Shown here in pieces: positions 17,137 through 26,863 of a stretch of 64,000 nucleotides of DNA; position 1 is the first letter of the stretch, and every line of letters begins with the position of its first letter. The notes beneath the pieces were generated by a model. That model did no database searches. It had not been told where the DNA came from and saw nothing but the letters and a program-made list of their open reading frames with translations. Origin of the DNA: PALSA-129 sp050014595 (lineage in GTDB: Bacteria; Acidobacteriota; Terriglobia; Bryobacterales; Bryobacteraceae); the NCBI GenBank assembly GCA_050014595.1, contig JBEKDA010000012.1, positions 48,849 through 112,848 on the forward strand, written 5' to 3'. The position numbers and the translations under genes are program-made.

Positions 17137-19785
17137 TCAAGAGTATTCGAAAGCGCCGTTTTCTCCGATGCGGATGTGAATGGCGGAGGGTTTGGCGCCG
17201 CCGGCAATGCCGCCGAGCAGGCGGCGGGCAAGATCGGGCAGCAGGGAATTGGTCAGAATGTTATCGACGTTGCGCGCGCCGCTTTCGACTTCGGTGCAGC
17301 GCGAGGCCACCTGGTCGAGCAGGGCGGCGTCCCAGGAGAGTTTGATCTTGTGATTTTCCTCGAGCCGCCGTTGGATCTTAGCGAGTTTGAGAACGATGAT
17401 CTGTTTGAGGGCCTCGTCGCGGATGGGGTAATAGGGAATGATGACGAGGCGGCCCAAGAAGGCGGGTTTGAAGATTTTATTGAGCTCGGGCTTGAGGGCT
17501 TTGACCAGGCCGTCGGGAGTGGGGGCGGTTTCGGGATCGGCGGTCAGCTTCATGATGGTATCGGTGCCGGCGTTGCTGGTGAGGATGATGATGGTGTTTT
17601 TGAAATCGATTTCGCGGCCTTCGCCATCTTCCATCATGCCCTTGTCGAAGACCTGGTAGAACAGCTCGAGGACGTCGGGGTGGGCTTTTTCGACTTCGTC
17701 GAGGAGCACCACGGAATAAGGACGGCGGCGGACGGCTTCGGTGAGCACGCCGCCCTCGCCATAGCCGACGTAGCCGGGAGGCGAGCCCTTCAACGTGGAA
17801 ACGGTATGCGATTCCTGGAACTCCGACATGTTGATGCTGATGAGGTTGCGTTCGCCGCCGTAGAGAAGGTCGGAGAGAGCGAGAGCGGTTTCAGTCTTGC
17901 CGACACCGGAGGGGCCGACGAGGAGGAACACGCCGATGGGGCGGCCGGGATCGTCGAGCGAAGCGCGGGCGGTGCGGATGCGTTCGGAGATGCCGGCGAG
18001 GGCGTGCCCCTGGCCGATGACGCGGCGGCCCAGATGGTGCTCGAGTTCGAGGACGGTCGCGACCTCGTCTTTGAGCATCTTGCCGAGCGGGATGCCGGTC
18101 CAGGCGGCGATGACTTCGCCGACGGTCTGGGCGTCCACGCAGACGCGCATGAGGGGCTGCTCGCCCTGCAGTTGATCGAGGGTGGCGTTGAGAGCGGCGA
18201 CTTCCAAGCGGGCGGCGGCGGCATCGGCTTCATTGGGCGACTCTCCGGGAGGCAGGTCGCCTTCCAACTTGGACCGCAGTGCGCGGATCTGCGCGACAAG
18301 TTGGCGCTCCTTTTCGAAATGCTCGCGCAGGGTGGCTAGCTGGGCTTCGACGGCAGCTTTATCGGCGGCAATTTTTTCGAGGCGCTCGGCGTGATCGGCG
18401 CCGGTCGAGGATTCGCGTTTGAGGATGCGCTCCTGCACGGCGAGATCATCCTGGCGGCGGGTGGCATCTTCGATGGGCGGAGGGGTGGAGTTGTGTCCCA
18501 GGGCCAGGCGGGCGCAGGCGGTGTCGAGCACGCTGACGGCCTTGTCGGGAAGCTGGCGGCCCACCATGTAGCGGTGGGAGAGGCGGACGGCGGATTGGAC
18601 GGCCTCATCGAGGATGCGCACGCCGTGGTGCTTTTCGAGCGCGGGAGCGATGCCGCGCAGCATCACCATGCACTGCAACTCTTCGGGCTCTTCGACCTTG
18701 ACCACCTGGAAGCGGCGGGCGAGAGCGGCGTCTTTTTCGAAATATTTTTTGTACTCGGACCAGGTGGTGGCGGCGAGGGTGCGGAGCTCGCCGCGGGCCA
18801 GCGCGGGCTTGAGGAGGTTGGCGGCATCGCCCTGGCCCTCCTGGCCGCCGGCGCCGATCATGGTGTGGGCCTCGTCGATGAACAAGATGATGGGGGTGGG
18901 CGAGGACTTGACCTCTTCGATGAGGCCTTTGAGGCGGTTTTCGAATTCGCCTTTGACGCCGGCGCCGGCCTGGAGGAGCGCGAGATCGAGCGAGCGGATG
19001 GCGACCTTCTGCAAGGGAGGCGGAACGTCGCCGGCGGCGACGCGCAGGGCAAAGCCTTCGATGACGGCGGTCTTGCCGACGCCGGCCTCACCGGTGAGGA
19101 TGGGATTGTTCTGGCGGCGGCGCATGAGGATGTCGACGACCTGGCGGATTTCGCGGTCGCGGCCGAGGACCGGATCGATTTTGCCGGCGCGGGCGTTGGC
19201 GGTGAGATCGATGGTAAACTGATCGAGCTTGCTCTTCTTGCCGTCGGGACGCGGAGCGCCGCCGGCGGGAGCCGGGCCGCCACCAGGGGCGGCGACGGCG
19301 GTTTCCATATCCTCGGGCGAGCCGGCGAGGATGGCGCCGAATTCAGTCTGCAGGGCCTGGGCGTCGATCTTCGACAGTTCCTTGCTGATCTCGCGGGTCA
19401 TGCGGCCGAGCTCGGGGTCGGATACCAGGGCCAGGATGGTCGAGCCGGAGCGGATCTCTTCGTGGCCGAATTCGAGCGAGCCGACCTGCCAGGCCGCGGA
19501 CAGCATTTTGACGATGGTGGGACTGAAGGCGGGAACGCGGGCGTTGCCGGACTTGAGGGCGTCGAGCGAGCGTGTGAGATCGGCGGTGAGGCGGGAATCG
19601 TCCACCCCGAAGCGGCGGCGGATTTTTTCGAAGTCGCCGGGGCCGTCATCGAGGAGTTTCATGAGGTAGTGCTCAACCTCGACATCATAGTGCGTGCGCG
19701 TGACGCAAAGGCCCGCGGCGGCTTCGAGCGCGTTGCGGGCGGAGGGAGTCAATTTTTCGATCAGCGACTTCAGGTTGACGTTCAT
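17137..19785 (-). CDS. clpV: T6SS sheath-disassembly ATPase ClpV (TssH)
   Basis: 882 residues. A Clp N domain comes first (about 1-150), then D1 with GEAGVGKTA and a FIDEAH Walker B, a coiled-coil middle domain (about 430-520), and D2 with GPSGVGKTE, VLLDEVEKAH and a sensor region. The linker between the N domain and D1 (Pro/Gly-rich) and its place between tssG and vgrG mark it as ClpV rather than ClpB. It extracts contracted TssB/TssC for recycling. Good upstream GGAGA. Confidence 0.95.
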   Translation of the reverse strand: MNVNLKSLIEKLTPSARNALEAAAGLCVTRTHYDVEVEHYLMKLLDDGPGDFEKIRRRFGVDDSRLTADLTRSLDALKSGNARVPAFSPTIVKMLSAAWQVGSLEFGHEEIRSGSTILALVSDPELGRMTREISKELSKIDAQALQTEFGAILAGSPEDMETAVAAPGGGPAPAGGAPRPDGKKSKLDQFTIDLTANARAGKIDPVLGRDREIRQVVDILMRRRQNNPILTGEAGVGKTAVIEGFALRVAAGDVPPPLQKVAIRSLDLALLQAGAGVKGEFENRLKGLIEEVKSSPTPIILFIDEAHTMIGAGGQEGQGDAANLLKPALARGELRTLAATTWSEYKKYFEKDAALARRFQVVKVEEPEELQCMVMLRGIAPALEKHHGVRILDEAVQSAVRLSHRYMVGRQLPDKAVSVLDTACARLALGHNSTPPPIEDATRRQDDLAVQERILKRESSTGADHAERLEKIAADKAAVEAQLATLREHFEKERQLVAQIRALRSKLEGDLPPGESPNEADAAAARLEVAALNATLDQLQGEQPLMRVCVDAQTVGEVIAAWTGIPLGKMLKDEVATVLELEHHLGRRVIGQGHALAGISERIRTARASLDDPGRPIGVFLLVGPSGVGKTETALALSDLLYGGERNLISINMSEFQESHTVSTLKGSPPGYVGYGEGGVLTEAVRRRPYSVVLLDEVEKAHPDVLELFYQVFDKGMMEDGEGREIDFKNTIIILTSNAGTDTIMKLTADPETAPTPDGLVKALKPELNKIFKPAFLGRLVIIPYYPIRDEALKQIIVLKLAKIQRRLEENHKIKLSWDAALLDQVASRCTEVESGARNVDNILTNSLLPDLARRLLGGIAGGAKPSAIHIRIGENGAFEYS

Positions 19786-19800
19786 GTGGGTATCTCTCCG

Positions 19801-20862
19801 TTAGTTTCGACGGCCGGGCGGCTCCTCCCAAAGGCGCAGCACGGTTTCGTCTGGGTCGCGGCCCAGGGGTTTGGCAAACATCCAGCAGATCCAGCCGAGT
19901 TGGACGGGCGGCACGCCTTCGGCGCCGAGGGAGAAACGCGGGGCTTCCTCGCGTTTGAGGATCAGTTGCGCTTCCACATCGAGGTCGTCGCCGCAGAAGA
20001 AGCGCGAAAGGGCTTTGAGGGGTTGGTGAGCGCTGCCGCCGGGCAGAAAGTCCTGATACTGCCTGAGCGTCAAGGGGCCGAGGCGGATGCGCACGACGGA
20101 TTGCTGATCCCAGACTTCGTCGCCGAGTACGATACCGACGCCGAGTTGTTCGGAGCGCGAGTAGCCTTCGGAAAGGCACGTGCGGAAGCTGGGATCGAGC
20201 GGGCGCCAGGAGCCGGCGAAGGGCTGAACCTCGACGGGGATTTCGAAATAGTCCGAGAGCATCTGGCGGAAGGCCGAAGCGGAATGCGGGTACTGGGCGA
20301 GCAGGCCCTCGTAGCCAATGAGAGCTTGATCGGGAACGGCCTGGTGGTCCTGCAAGCCGGGAGTGCCCAGGCCAATGAGCGAGAGCATGTATCCGGTGAA
20401 GGCATCGACGCCGGCGCGCTCGTAGGCAACGGGGAAGCGGTATTTCTCCCAGGCGCGGTAGAGCAGCGAGATCATGCGGTGGTTGAAGATGTCGAGGAAG
20501 TCCTTGAGGGTATGATCGTGGGCGTACAGGCGCTCGATGAGCAGCTCGGAGTAGCGGGTGGGGAGGACGCCCAGGGGCCCGGTGAGGCCGAAGAAGCTGA
20601 CGGTCATTTTGAGCGGGCCGCCGGGATTGTCCTGGAGGGATTGGATTTCAGTAGGCGGGAAACTGAGGGACGGGCGCACGCCGATGCGCACGGCCTCGCG
20701 TGAGGGCTGGTCGAAGGAACCGATGGGGTTCTCGACTTCGGCGAGCCGCTGCAGCAGGCGGACGGCCTGAAAGAACGAGAAATCCCCCGGATGCGCGCGG
20801 AGCCTTTCGGGCAGCGCTTCCAGGTTCAGAGAAGAATCCGATTCCCGGCTCTGGGGGCCCAT
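19801..20862 (-). CDS. tssG: T6SS baseplate protein TssG
   Basis: 353 residues with the family N-terminus (FSFFQAVRLLQRL) and SFFGLTGPLGVLPTRYSELL block. TssG forms the baseplate wedge with TssF, TssE and TssK. The start overlaps the end of tssF by 37 bases, which supports translational coupling. Confidence 0.92.
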   Translation of the reverse strand: MGPQSRESDSSLNLEALPERLRAHPGDFSFFQAVRLLQRLAEVENPIGSFDQPSREAVRIGVRPSLSFPPTEIQSLQDNPGGPLKMTVSFFGLTGPLGVLPTRYSELLIERLYAHDHTLKDFLDIFNHRMISLLYRAWEKYRFPVAYERAGVDAFTGYMLSLIGLGTPGLQDHQAVPDQALIGYEGLLAQYPHSASAFRQMLSDYFEIPVEVQPFAGSWRPLDPSFRTCLSEGYSRSEQLGVGIVLGDEVWDQQSVVRIRLGPLTLRQYQDFLPGGSAHQPLKALSRFFCGDDLDVEAQLILKREEAPRFSLGAEGVPPVQLGWICWMFAKPLGRDPDETVLRLWEEPPGRRN

Positions 20863-22676
20863 TCCTTGAGCAACTCCTTTCTCTGATGAGTTTTCACGGC
20901 CAACTGGCTAAAGCTGTTCATGGAAACGTACAGCGCCAGGAAATGCTCAATGACGCTGGAAAACAGGTAGACGCCGCCGCCCACGAAGCGGTCTTCGTCG
21001 AGTTCGAGTTCGACCCACATGCCGCGCACGAAGGAAACGCCGTGCTCGCCGACGACGCGCGCGAAACGGCGTTCGCTGCGCACGCCGACGAGGCCTTCGA
21101 CCTGCTGTTCGAGTTGCGGGGAGGAGCCTTGGTAGAGGCGCAGGATTTCCTGGAGGGCCTCGCGGCCGCCTTCGACGAGCGAAAGATAGTTGAGCGAGAG
21201 GTGGGAGATGAGCCGCCAGAGGGCGTCGCGGCCGAGGGCCGGGCGGAGGGTGGGAGTGGGCTTGCGGAGAGCGACAATGCGCTCGATGGCGGAGCCGCCT
21301 TCGAGATCGAAATCGCCATTCTCCTCGCCGAACGGGAGGCGCGAAGGCAGCTCGCCGTTGGAGCAGGTGCAGCGCATGGTGAGCGTATCGAGATCGAATG
21401 AGATGGGGCGGCCGGTGAGGTCGACCAGGGAAAGGGAGAGTTCAGTGGAGCCGCCGCCATGGGGGCCGGAGTGGCGGCGGACGGCGTTCCAGAAGGTGGG
21501 TTCCTTCTGGCGGGAGCCATGGCGAAAGGAGAAGAAGGGTTCGAACTTGACGGTCTCGCCGGTTTTTTCGTAGGTGCACAGGACTTCGTCGACGGAGAAG
21601 ACTTCGAGCGTGCGGCCGTGGCGGAGATCGGGCGCGACGGGATACTCGTAGCGGGTCTGCTCCATCTGGATGGGTTCGGCGGTGTGGGGGAATAGGTTGA
21701 TGACGGGGGTGCAGCCCAGCCGCATGGTGCGCGAGCCGACGCCGGTTTCGAGGATCTCATGGCGGTCGGCGCGCTCAAACGGCGAGATGAGGAAGATGAT
21801 CTCGACGCTGTCCCGAAAATTGGCGGCGCGCAGGGCGTCCATGCCGCGCAGATCGAGGAAGAAGAATTTTTCGGGGAAGGCGAAGTATTCCTGCAGCAGA
21901 CGGTAAGCGGCGAGAGAGCGGTTGGTGTAAGGGATGAGGCCTTCCTCGTCGGCGAAGCCGACGGGCCGCAGAGCGTCGGGAAAGAGCTCGATGGGGCGCT
22001 GGCGGAACTTGGGGCGGGGATCGCGCAGCAGGATCGACCGGCAGTTGTTGCAGAGCAACTCGTAGAGCGAGTGAACGAGCGGCGGTTCGCCATTGAGATA
22101 GAAGCGAAGGGTATCGAGGGGCAGGGCGGCGAAATGGACGCCAGACCAGCAATCGATGCGAACACGGAGCGCGGCGACGGCGCCGGGGGCTTTGATGGGA
22201 GGGTCGAGGCGATCGAGCGAGCTCCACTGGGCATCGACCACGCTCATGGGCCAGACGGTGGTCTGGTAGCAGGTGCGGAAAGTGCAGGGCAGGCCATCGA
22301 CGGGGCGCGAGAAGAGAGTGGCATTGCGAGGGACATCGAAGGACGTGGTGAGCTTGCCCTCGCGCAGGTGGAATTCGGCGACGGACATCGACGGAATGGG
22401 GCGGGTGTAGTGCGGGTAGACGACGTTGAGAAGGGCCTGGGTAATTTCGGGGAAGTCGTCGTCGAGGCGGAGGTGGACGCGGGCGGCAAGCAGGGCGACC
22501 GCCTCGATGAGGCGCTCGACGTGCGGGTCTTCGCAGCGGTTCGGTTCCAACTGAAGACGGGAAGCGACCTTGGGATACTGGGCGGCGAACTCTCCGCCCA
22601 ACTGGCGGAGGAAGGTCAACTCGCGTTCGTAGTAACCCAGCAGCTCATCGCGCACGAGTGTCGTCCCCAATGTCAT
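20826..22676 (-). CDS. tssF: T6SS baseplate protein TssF
   Basis: 616 residues. The N-terminus (LLGYYERELTFLRQLGGEFAAQYPKVASRL) and the following DPHVERLIEAVALLAARVHLRLDDDFPEI block are characteristic of TssF/ImpG. It is the main baseplate wedge subunit with TssG. It overlaps tssE by 32 bases at its start and tssG at its end. Confidence 0.94.
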   Translation of the reverse strand: MTLGTTLVRDELLGYYERELTFLRQLGGEFAAQYPKVASRLQLEPNRCEDPHVERLIEAVALLAARVHLRLDDDFPEITQALLNVVYPHYTRPIPSMSVAEFHLREGKLTTSFDVPRNATLFSRPVDGLPCTFRTCYQTTVWPMSVVDAQWSSLDRLDPPIKAPGAVAALRVRIDCWSGVHFAALPLDTLRFYLNGEPPLVHSLYELLCNNCRSILLRDPRPKFRQRPIELFPDALRPVGFADEEGLIPYTNRSLAAYRLLQEYFAFPEKFFFLDLRGMDALRAANFRDSVEIIFLISPFERADRHEILETGVGSRTMRLGCTPVINLFPHTAEPIQMEQTRYEYPVAPDLRHGRTLEVFSVDEVLCTYEKTGETVKFEPFFSFRHGSRQKEPTFWNAVRRHSGPHGGGSTELSLSLVDLTGRPISFDLDTLTMRCTCSNGELPSRLPFGEENGDFDLEGGSAIERIVALRKPTPTLRPALGRDALWRLISHLSLNYLSLVEGGREALQEILRLYQGSSPQLEQQVEGLVGVRSERRFARVVGEHGVSFVRGMWVELELDEDRFVGGGVYLFSSVIEHFLALYVSMNSFSQLAVKTHQRKELLKEWAPRAGNRILL

Positions 22677-23142
22677 ATTCTCCGCTGATCAGCTCCAGGG
22701 TGGTATCGAAGAAGACGCGAGCGGGCGCCGGTTCGGTGCGGAGGAGGGCTTCGATCTGGAAGCGCAGCATGTGAGAGTCGGCGGCCTTGGGCTTCATGGA
22801 GACGGTAACATTCAGCAGGCGAGGTTCGTAGATGGCGATGGCGGCTTCGACGATGTGCGCCAGGCGATAGCGGTCTTCGGCGGAATTGAGGGCCACGCCC
22901 GTGATATCGGGCAGGCCGAAGAAGTAAACGGAGCGGAGGAGCTCCTTGGATGAAGTGGGCGGCTCGAGGGGCGTGCGGCGGGAGTTGAGCAGCCATTCCA
23001 GGTCGCGGCGCACGCCGTCCTTGAGTTCCTTGAGGGATTGGGCGCGCGCGCCATCGGCCTCGTTGCGGTTGTTGGGCTCGCGATCGATGAGGCGATCGAT
23101 CAAGGAAGGCTGGATGGTGCGGAGAGTGAGTTTCCTGGCCAC
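22645..23142 (-). CDS. tssE: T6SS baseplate protein TssE (gp25-like)
   Basis: 165 residues, GTG start 2 bases after the tssA stop. The gp25-like core is visible (DLEWLLNSRR, SVYFFGLPDITG and the RIAHIVEAAIAIYEPRL-type stretch). TssE contacts sheath and wedge in the baseplate. The overlap with tssF and tight spacing to tssA place it in the main operon. Confidence 0.92.
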   Translation of the reverse strand: MARKLTLRTIQPSLIDRLIDREPNNRNEADGARAQSLKELKDGVRRDLEWLLNSRRTPLEPPTSSKELLRSVYFFGLPDITGVALNSAEDRYRLAHIVEAAIAIYEPRLLNVTVSMKPKAADSHMLRFQIEALLRTEPAPARVFFDTTLELISGEYDIGDDTRAR

Positions 23143-23144
23143 GG

Positions 23145-24986
23145 TTACTTCAACCCCAGTGCGCGCGAGGGATCAAGCCGGCAAATGCGCGCGTAGAGTT
23201 TGCGTTTCTCGTCGGCTTCGTCGAGACAGCGGTAGAGCAAAGCGAGCGGCTGCGCGATCAGGTCGGTGTTCTCCCAATCCTCCAATTGGCGTTGCTGGAT
23301 CTCTTCGGCGATTTCCTGCAGAATGGGGCGGCCGATTTCGTTGTTCCCGGTGGCCAGGCAGACCTGGGCCAGTTGCACGCGGCGGAGGAACCGGCCGCGG
23401 CCGGAGCGTTCGTGAGCCACTTCGCGGGAGAGGATGCCGAGGGCGTCTTCGACGTGGCCGGTGCGGGCCGCTTCCATGGCGAGATCGTAGGGTTCGGGCG
23501 GCGTGGGCTCGGCAGCTTCGTGATCGGCGGCGGGCGGCGGCGGGGAGTACCAACGCTCCTGCACGGGCTCGGGCGCCACGAACCCGGCCGGCGCGGGCGG
23601 CGGACCGGGCAGCACGTCTTGATCCTTGAGCCACTGCATGGTCTCGGGATTGGCGGTGGGGGTGTCGTCGGCCAGGGTCCACTGGACGAGTTGCGGCAAA
23701 TCGGCAAGGAGCGCCCTGAGACCGGAAAGGATGGCCTGGGCGATGGGCTCATTGCCGGAGAAGGAGAGGCCGTAGCACACATAGCGTTGCACGTCGAGCC
23801 ATGCGCGGCCACACGGGCGCGTGGCGGCGTCTTCGGCGGTTTCAAGCACCTGGTCCCAGGATCCCTCAGTGGCGAGGCGTTTGAGCGAGACGCGAACATC
23901 GGTGGGAGGAGCAACCAGGACGGCGGGATCTGGAATGCCGCCGGTGGCGCGCAGTTCACCCCAGCGCAACGCACGGGCAATCAGGTAGGGCGCGGCGTTG
24001 GCGGGATTCTGCTTGCGCAAAAAGCGGACAGCGGCGAGGATGCGATCGGCGGCATCCTCGGGGCTGGAAGGTTCGGCGCCGCCGCTGGAGCGGCGCGCAG
24101 CCTGGCGGGCGGCGGGCTCGGAATCCCGCGGCGCGAAGGCATCGGGCGCGGCTTCGGATGGCTCAGCGGATTCGGCTTGCTCAGCGGGCGCGGCGTCCTC
24201 TTCATCGGGAGCGTCGGAGATGCCTTTCCTCTTGATCAGAATGCGCGCGGTCTGATGGACTTCTTCGAGGGTGACGCGCAGGGGGCGAAATTCGGGCGAG
24301 GCGTCGCCGAACTTTTCGTTGCAGAATTCCTCGAGGGTTGCGACAAATTCGAGCAGGGAGGTGAGTTCGTCATAGACCTGCTTGCAGAAAGTGGCGGGAG
24401 TGGCTTCGAAACCGCGATCGAATTCCTCGGGTGTAAGCTTGCCGTCGGCGATGGCTTCGTCGCGGACCGCCTGGCGCGCCGGGTCGTTACGGGCGTCCTC
24501 TTCGGTGGCTATGGTGAGGGACTCTTTGTACTGATACCAATTGTGCCCGCCTTTGGTGAGAGGCACGAAGCGGATGGCGCTATCGAGTTGCGACCCTACC
24601 CAGCGGAGCGGGGTGGCGCGGAGTTCGAGGTCGCCATCGTCGTCCATTTGGGGATAGACGGAATCCCAGTAAGTGTCGAGGAGGCGATAGATCAACTGCA
24701 GGCCCTGACGGAGGCCGGCGAAGCCTTCCAGGTGGAGCAGCGCTTCGGTCATCCAGCCGGCGATCTGCAAATCCTTGCCGCGCTTACCAAGCGCGTCTTT
24801 GCAAAGCTTCAGGACGAGCGGATAATCGGCGGCTTTGACATCGTGCAGCCAGACGCCCTGGCTGATATCGGCCTCTTCGCGGCGCGCTTCCTTGATCTGG
24901 TCGGAGATGGGGTGATAGCGGAGATCGGGACCGGAGGGTAGGCCGCCCGGAATCGGCTGCAGCAGAGCTTCGATATCGATGGGCAT
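23145..24986 (-). CDS. tssA: T6SS TssA (ImpA N-domain) cap/assembly protein
   Basis: 613 residues. The ImpA N-terminal domain is clear (IEALLQPIPGGLPSGPDLRYH ... DWRVVLKLCKDAL-type block, then YWDSVYPQMDDDGDLELRATPLRW). A Pro/Ala-rich middle (about 265-320) leads into a helical VasJ-like C-terminal half. TssA recruits baseplate and sheath and guides tail growth. The tssA stop and the tssE GTG are 2 bases apart. Confidence 0.93.
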   Translation of the reverse strand: MPIDIEALLQPIPGGLPSGPDLRYHPISDQIKEARREEADISQGVWLHDVKAADYPLVLKLCKDALGKRGKDLQIAGWMTEALLHLEGFAGLRQGLQLIYRLLDTYWDSVYPQMDDDGDLELRATPLRWVGSQLDSAIRFVPLTKGGHNWYQYKESLTIATEEDARNDPARQAVRDEAIADGKLTPEEFDRGFEATPATFCKQVYDELTSLLEFVATLEEFCNEKFGDASPEFRPLRVTLEEVHQTARILIKRKGISDAPDEEDAAPAEQAESAEPSEAAPDAFAPRDSEPAARQAARRSSGGAEPSSPEDAADRILAAVRFLRKQNPANAAPYLIARALRWGELRATGGIPDPAVLVAPPTDVRVSLKRLATEGSWDQVLETAEDAATRPCGRAWLDVQRYVCYGLSFSGNEPIAQAILSGLRALLADLPQLVQWTLADDTPTANPETMQWLKDQDVLPGPPPAPAGFVAPEPVQERWYSPPPPAADHEAAEPTPPEPYDLAMEAARTGHVEDALGILSREVAHERSGRGRFLRRVQLAQVCLATGNNEIGRPILQEIAEEIQQRQLEDWENTDLIAQPLALLYRCLDEADEKRKLYARICRLDPSRALGLK

Positions 24987-24992
24987 GGCGGA

Positions 24993-25703
24993 TCAGGTGG
25001 CCGGGGGTTGTGCGATTTCCAGCTTGCGCACTTCCAGTAACGGCACTTCCTCATCATCCACGAGGAGCATTTTTTGCCCGTAGGGAATCTCGCCGCCGTC
25101 CGGGGTGGATTCCCATACGGTCATGCGGCCGAGGCGCACGGCGTCATCGGCATGCCTGAAGGAAAACGGAGACAACGCGGGGAGCAGGACACGTCCGAGG
25201 TCGGAGCCCTGAATGGCGGGTCCGGCCTGAATGGTGGCGGGTATCCACAAGAGATCGCGGAGGCGCTTGGGCGGTTGGATTTCGAGCTGCGCGATGTGAG
25301 CCAGGGGAATCCACATATAATTATCGCCGGCGAAGACCTCGAGGCGCCCGCCGACGCGGGGGTCGGCGTCCTGGATGGATTGCGCCGGGTTGCCGTTTAT
25401 GATTCCGCTGGGGGGAGGAGCGGGCGGATGGCCGCCCGCGGGCTTTTCAAACATTTCATGGCGCGTGCGCTCGGCGTTGAGCGCGGCGCGGTAGAGGAGA
25501 GCGCCGAGCCGCTTGTCTTTGTCGGCGCCGGCGAGTATGTCCAACTGTTTGTCGGCGCGCTCCCAGTTACCGGCGAAACACAGTAACTCGAAGAGAAAAG
25601 TACGGCGGTACGCGTCGTCGGGCCGGTTGCGCAACTCGACGCCCAGCGCCTCGATGGCGTCGTTCAGTTTGCCGGCATCGAAAAGTTCCCGTGCAGTGGC
25701 CAC
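24993..25703 (-). CDS. tagJ: T6SS accessory protein ImpE/TagJ
   Basis: 236 residues. TPR-like N-terminus (ARELFDAGKLNDAIEALGVELRNRPDDAYRRTFLFELLCFAGNWERADKQL type arrangement) plus the C-terminal LWIPLAHIAQLEI/LRDLLWIPA region, as in ImpE/TagJ. TagJ binds TssB in other T6SSs and modulates ClpV-dependent recycling. It lies 6 bases before tssA. Confidence 0.9.
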   Translation of the reverse strand: MATARELFDAGKLNDAIEALGVELRNRPDDAYRRTFLFELLCFAGNWERADKQLDILAGADKDKRLGALLYRAALNAERTRHEMFEKPAGGHPPAPPPSGIINGNPAQSIQDADPRVGGRLEVFAGDNYMWIPLAHIAQLEIQPPKRLRDLLWIPATIQAGPAIQGSDLGRVLLPALSPFSFRHADDAVRLGRMTVWESTPDGGEIPYGQKMLLVDDEEVPLLEVRKLEIAQPPAT

Positions 25704-25712
25704 ACACTCGAC

Positions 25713-26252
25713 CTAGCTCGGGTTACCCATCGCGCTCCCCGGGGCGGTGTGTATTATGTTCGCCGAAACATCCCAACCCTGCGTTTGAGCCGCCTGCAAG
25801 TTGCCCTTGGCGTCCACTGTCCGGTAGACCTCGGTGATGGCGGTGAAAGCCAGGGACCACGACTCCATAGGCAGCCCGCCGGGACCCGGCGAACCCGATG
25901 TGTGGTAGGACGTCACGATGACATTTTCGAGGATATACTTCTCCGCCTCGAAGAGACCGCCGGCAGGACCGAGGGGGTTGGCCCCGGGACGGCTCACGCG
26001 AATGGTCACCATGGTGATCGGCTCGCCCGCACAAAGCTTGGACCACAGAAGAGGAGTGCTCTTGTCCATCACCTTACTGATTTGCATGGGTCCGAAGATG
26101 GCGCCGCTCGCAACCAGGCCGCTGCCAGCCTCGAGCGACGTTTTCTGGGAAACGTCATAGCCCATCGAGTTATCGTCGATTTTCTGGTTCCAGTTGGGAA
26201 CCGCACTCATGCTCTCGCCAGCAATACTAACAACATCCAAATACATCGACAT
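25713..26252 (-). CDS. hcp: Hcp (TssD) tube protein, copy 1
   Basis: 179 residues. The beta-barrel pattern of Hcp is present (KTSLEAGSGLVASGAIFGPMQISKVMDKSTPLLWSKLCAGEPI and the ESWSLAFTAITEVYRTVD C-terminal strand pair). Strong AAGGAG upstream of the ATG at 26252. Hcp hexamers stack into the inner tube and also carry small effectors. The neighbour is a second, diverged Hcp. Confidence 0.9.
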   Translation of the reverse strand: MSMYLDVVSIAGESMSAVPNWNQKIDDNSMGYDVSQKTSLEAGSGLVASGAIFGPMQISKVMDKSTPLLWSKLCAGEPITMVTIRVSRPGANPLGPAGGLFEAEKYILENVIVTSYHTSGSPGPGGLPMESWSLAFTAITEVYRTVDAKGNLQAAQTQGWDVSANIIHTAPGSAMGNPS

Positions 26253-26274
26253 AAGCTAGTCTCCTTTTCCGGCT

Positions 26275-26787
26275 TTAAGTAACCCTGTTCGTCTTAGCGT
26301 CATAGCTCTTAGTCGAGGCAGGTCCGAGGACGCCGTTAACGACCTGCTTGTACATCATCTGGACCTTCTCAAAAACGAGCTCGATATGCTCCATCTTTTG
26401 GCCGTCGTCTCCCGACAGACTGCGGTGGGACACCACTACCTTGGTAAAGATCAACTGGAAATAAACTCCGGTGCCGGTGCCGCCGCCGCCGGAGGTCAGG
26501 CCGCTGCGCTCCGCCTCGAAGACAACCGGGGTGGTCTCGCCGATGTATTGGCCGCTGGCCGCCAGGCTGAAAAGGTAAGGGCCATTATGAACGATCGAGA
26601 ACCCGAACCGGCCGGTGGCCGATGTCTTGGAGGGCCGTCCGCCCTTGACGTTAGGATCGGCCGTCTGGTTCATGCTGAAATCCCAGTTGTCCAACTCGAG
26701 CCAGTCAAGGTGGTTGGCCTTGGGGCTGCCTCCGTGGACGCCGGCGCCGATCATATTCAAGAAAAAGTACTTTTGGTCGCCTGCCAT
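26275..26787 (-). CDS. hcp: Hcp (TssD) tube protein, copy 2
   Basis: 170 residues with the Hcp core (YFFLNMIGAGVHGGS, LDWLELDNWDFSM, FQLIFTKVVVSHRSLSGDDGQKMEHIELVFEKVQMMYKQV type strands). GGAGG upstream. Little identity with copy 1, so the two are old paralogues, not a recent duplication; they may build mixed tubes or carry different cargo. Confidence 0.88.
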   Translation of the reverse strand: MAGDQKYFFLNMIGAGVHGGSPKANHLDWLELDNWDFSMNQTADPNVKGGRPSKTSATGRFGFSIVHNGPYLFSLAASGQYIGETTPVVFEAERSGLTSGGGGTGTGVYFQLIFTKVVVSHRSLSGDDGQKMEHIELVFEKVQMMYKQVVNGVLGPASTKSYDAKTNRVT

Positions 26788-26863
26788 TGTTGAATATCCT
26801 CCATGCGCCGGCGGCTGCCGGCGGTTGAACCTATGTCAGCCAACCCGTGGAAAAACGGGCCGG

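Noticed and set aside
18391..20703. 770-codon open frame on the plus strand
   Set aside because: It is antisense to clpV and tssG and has no motif or ribosome site.
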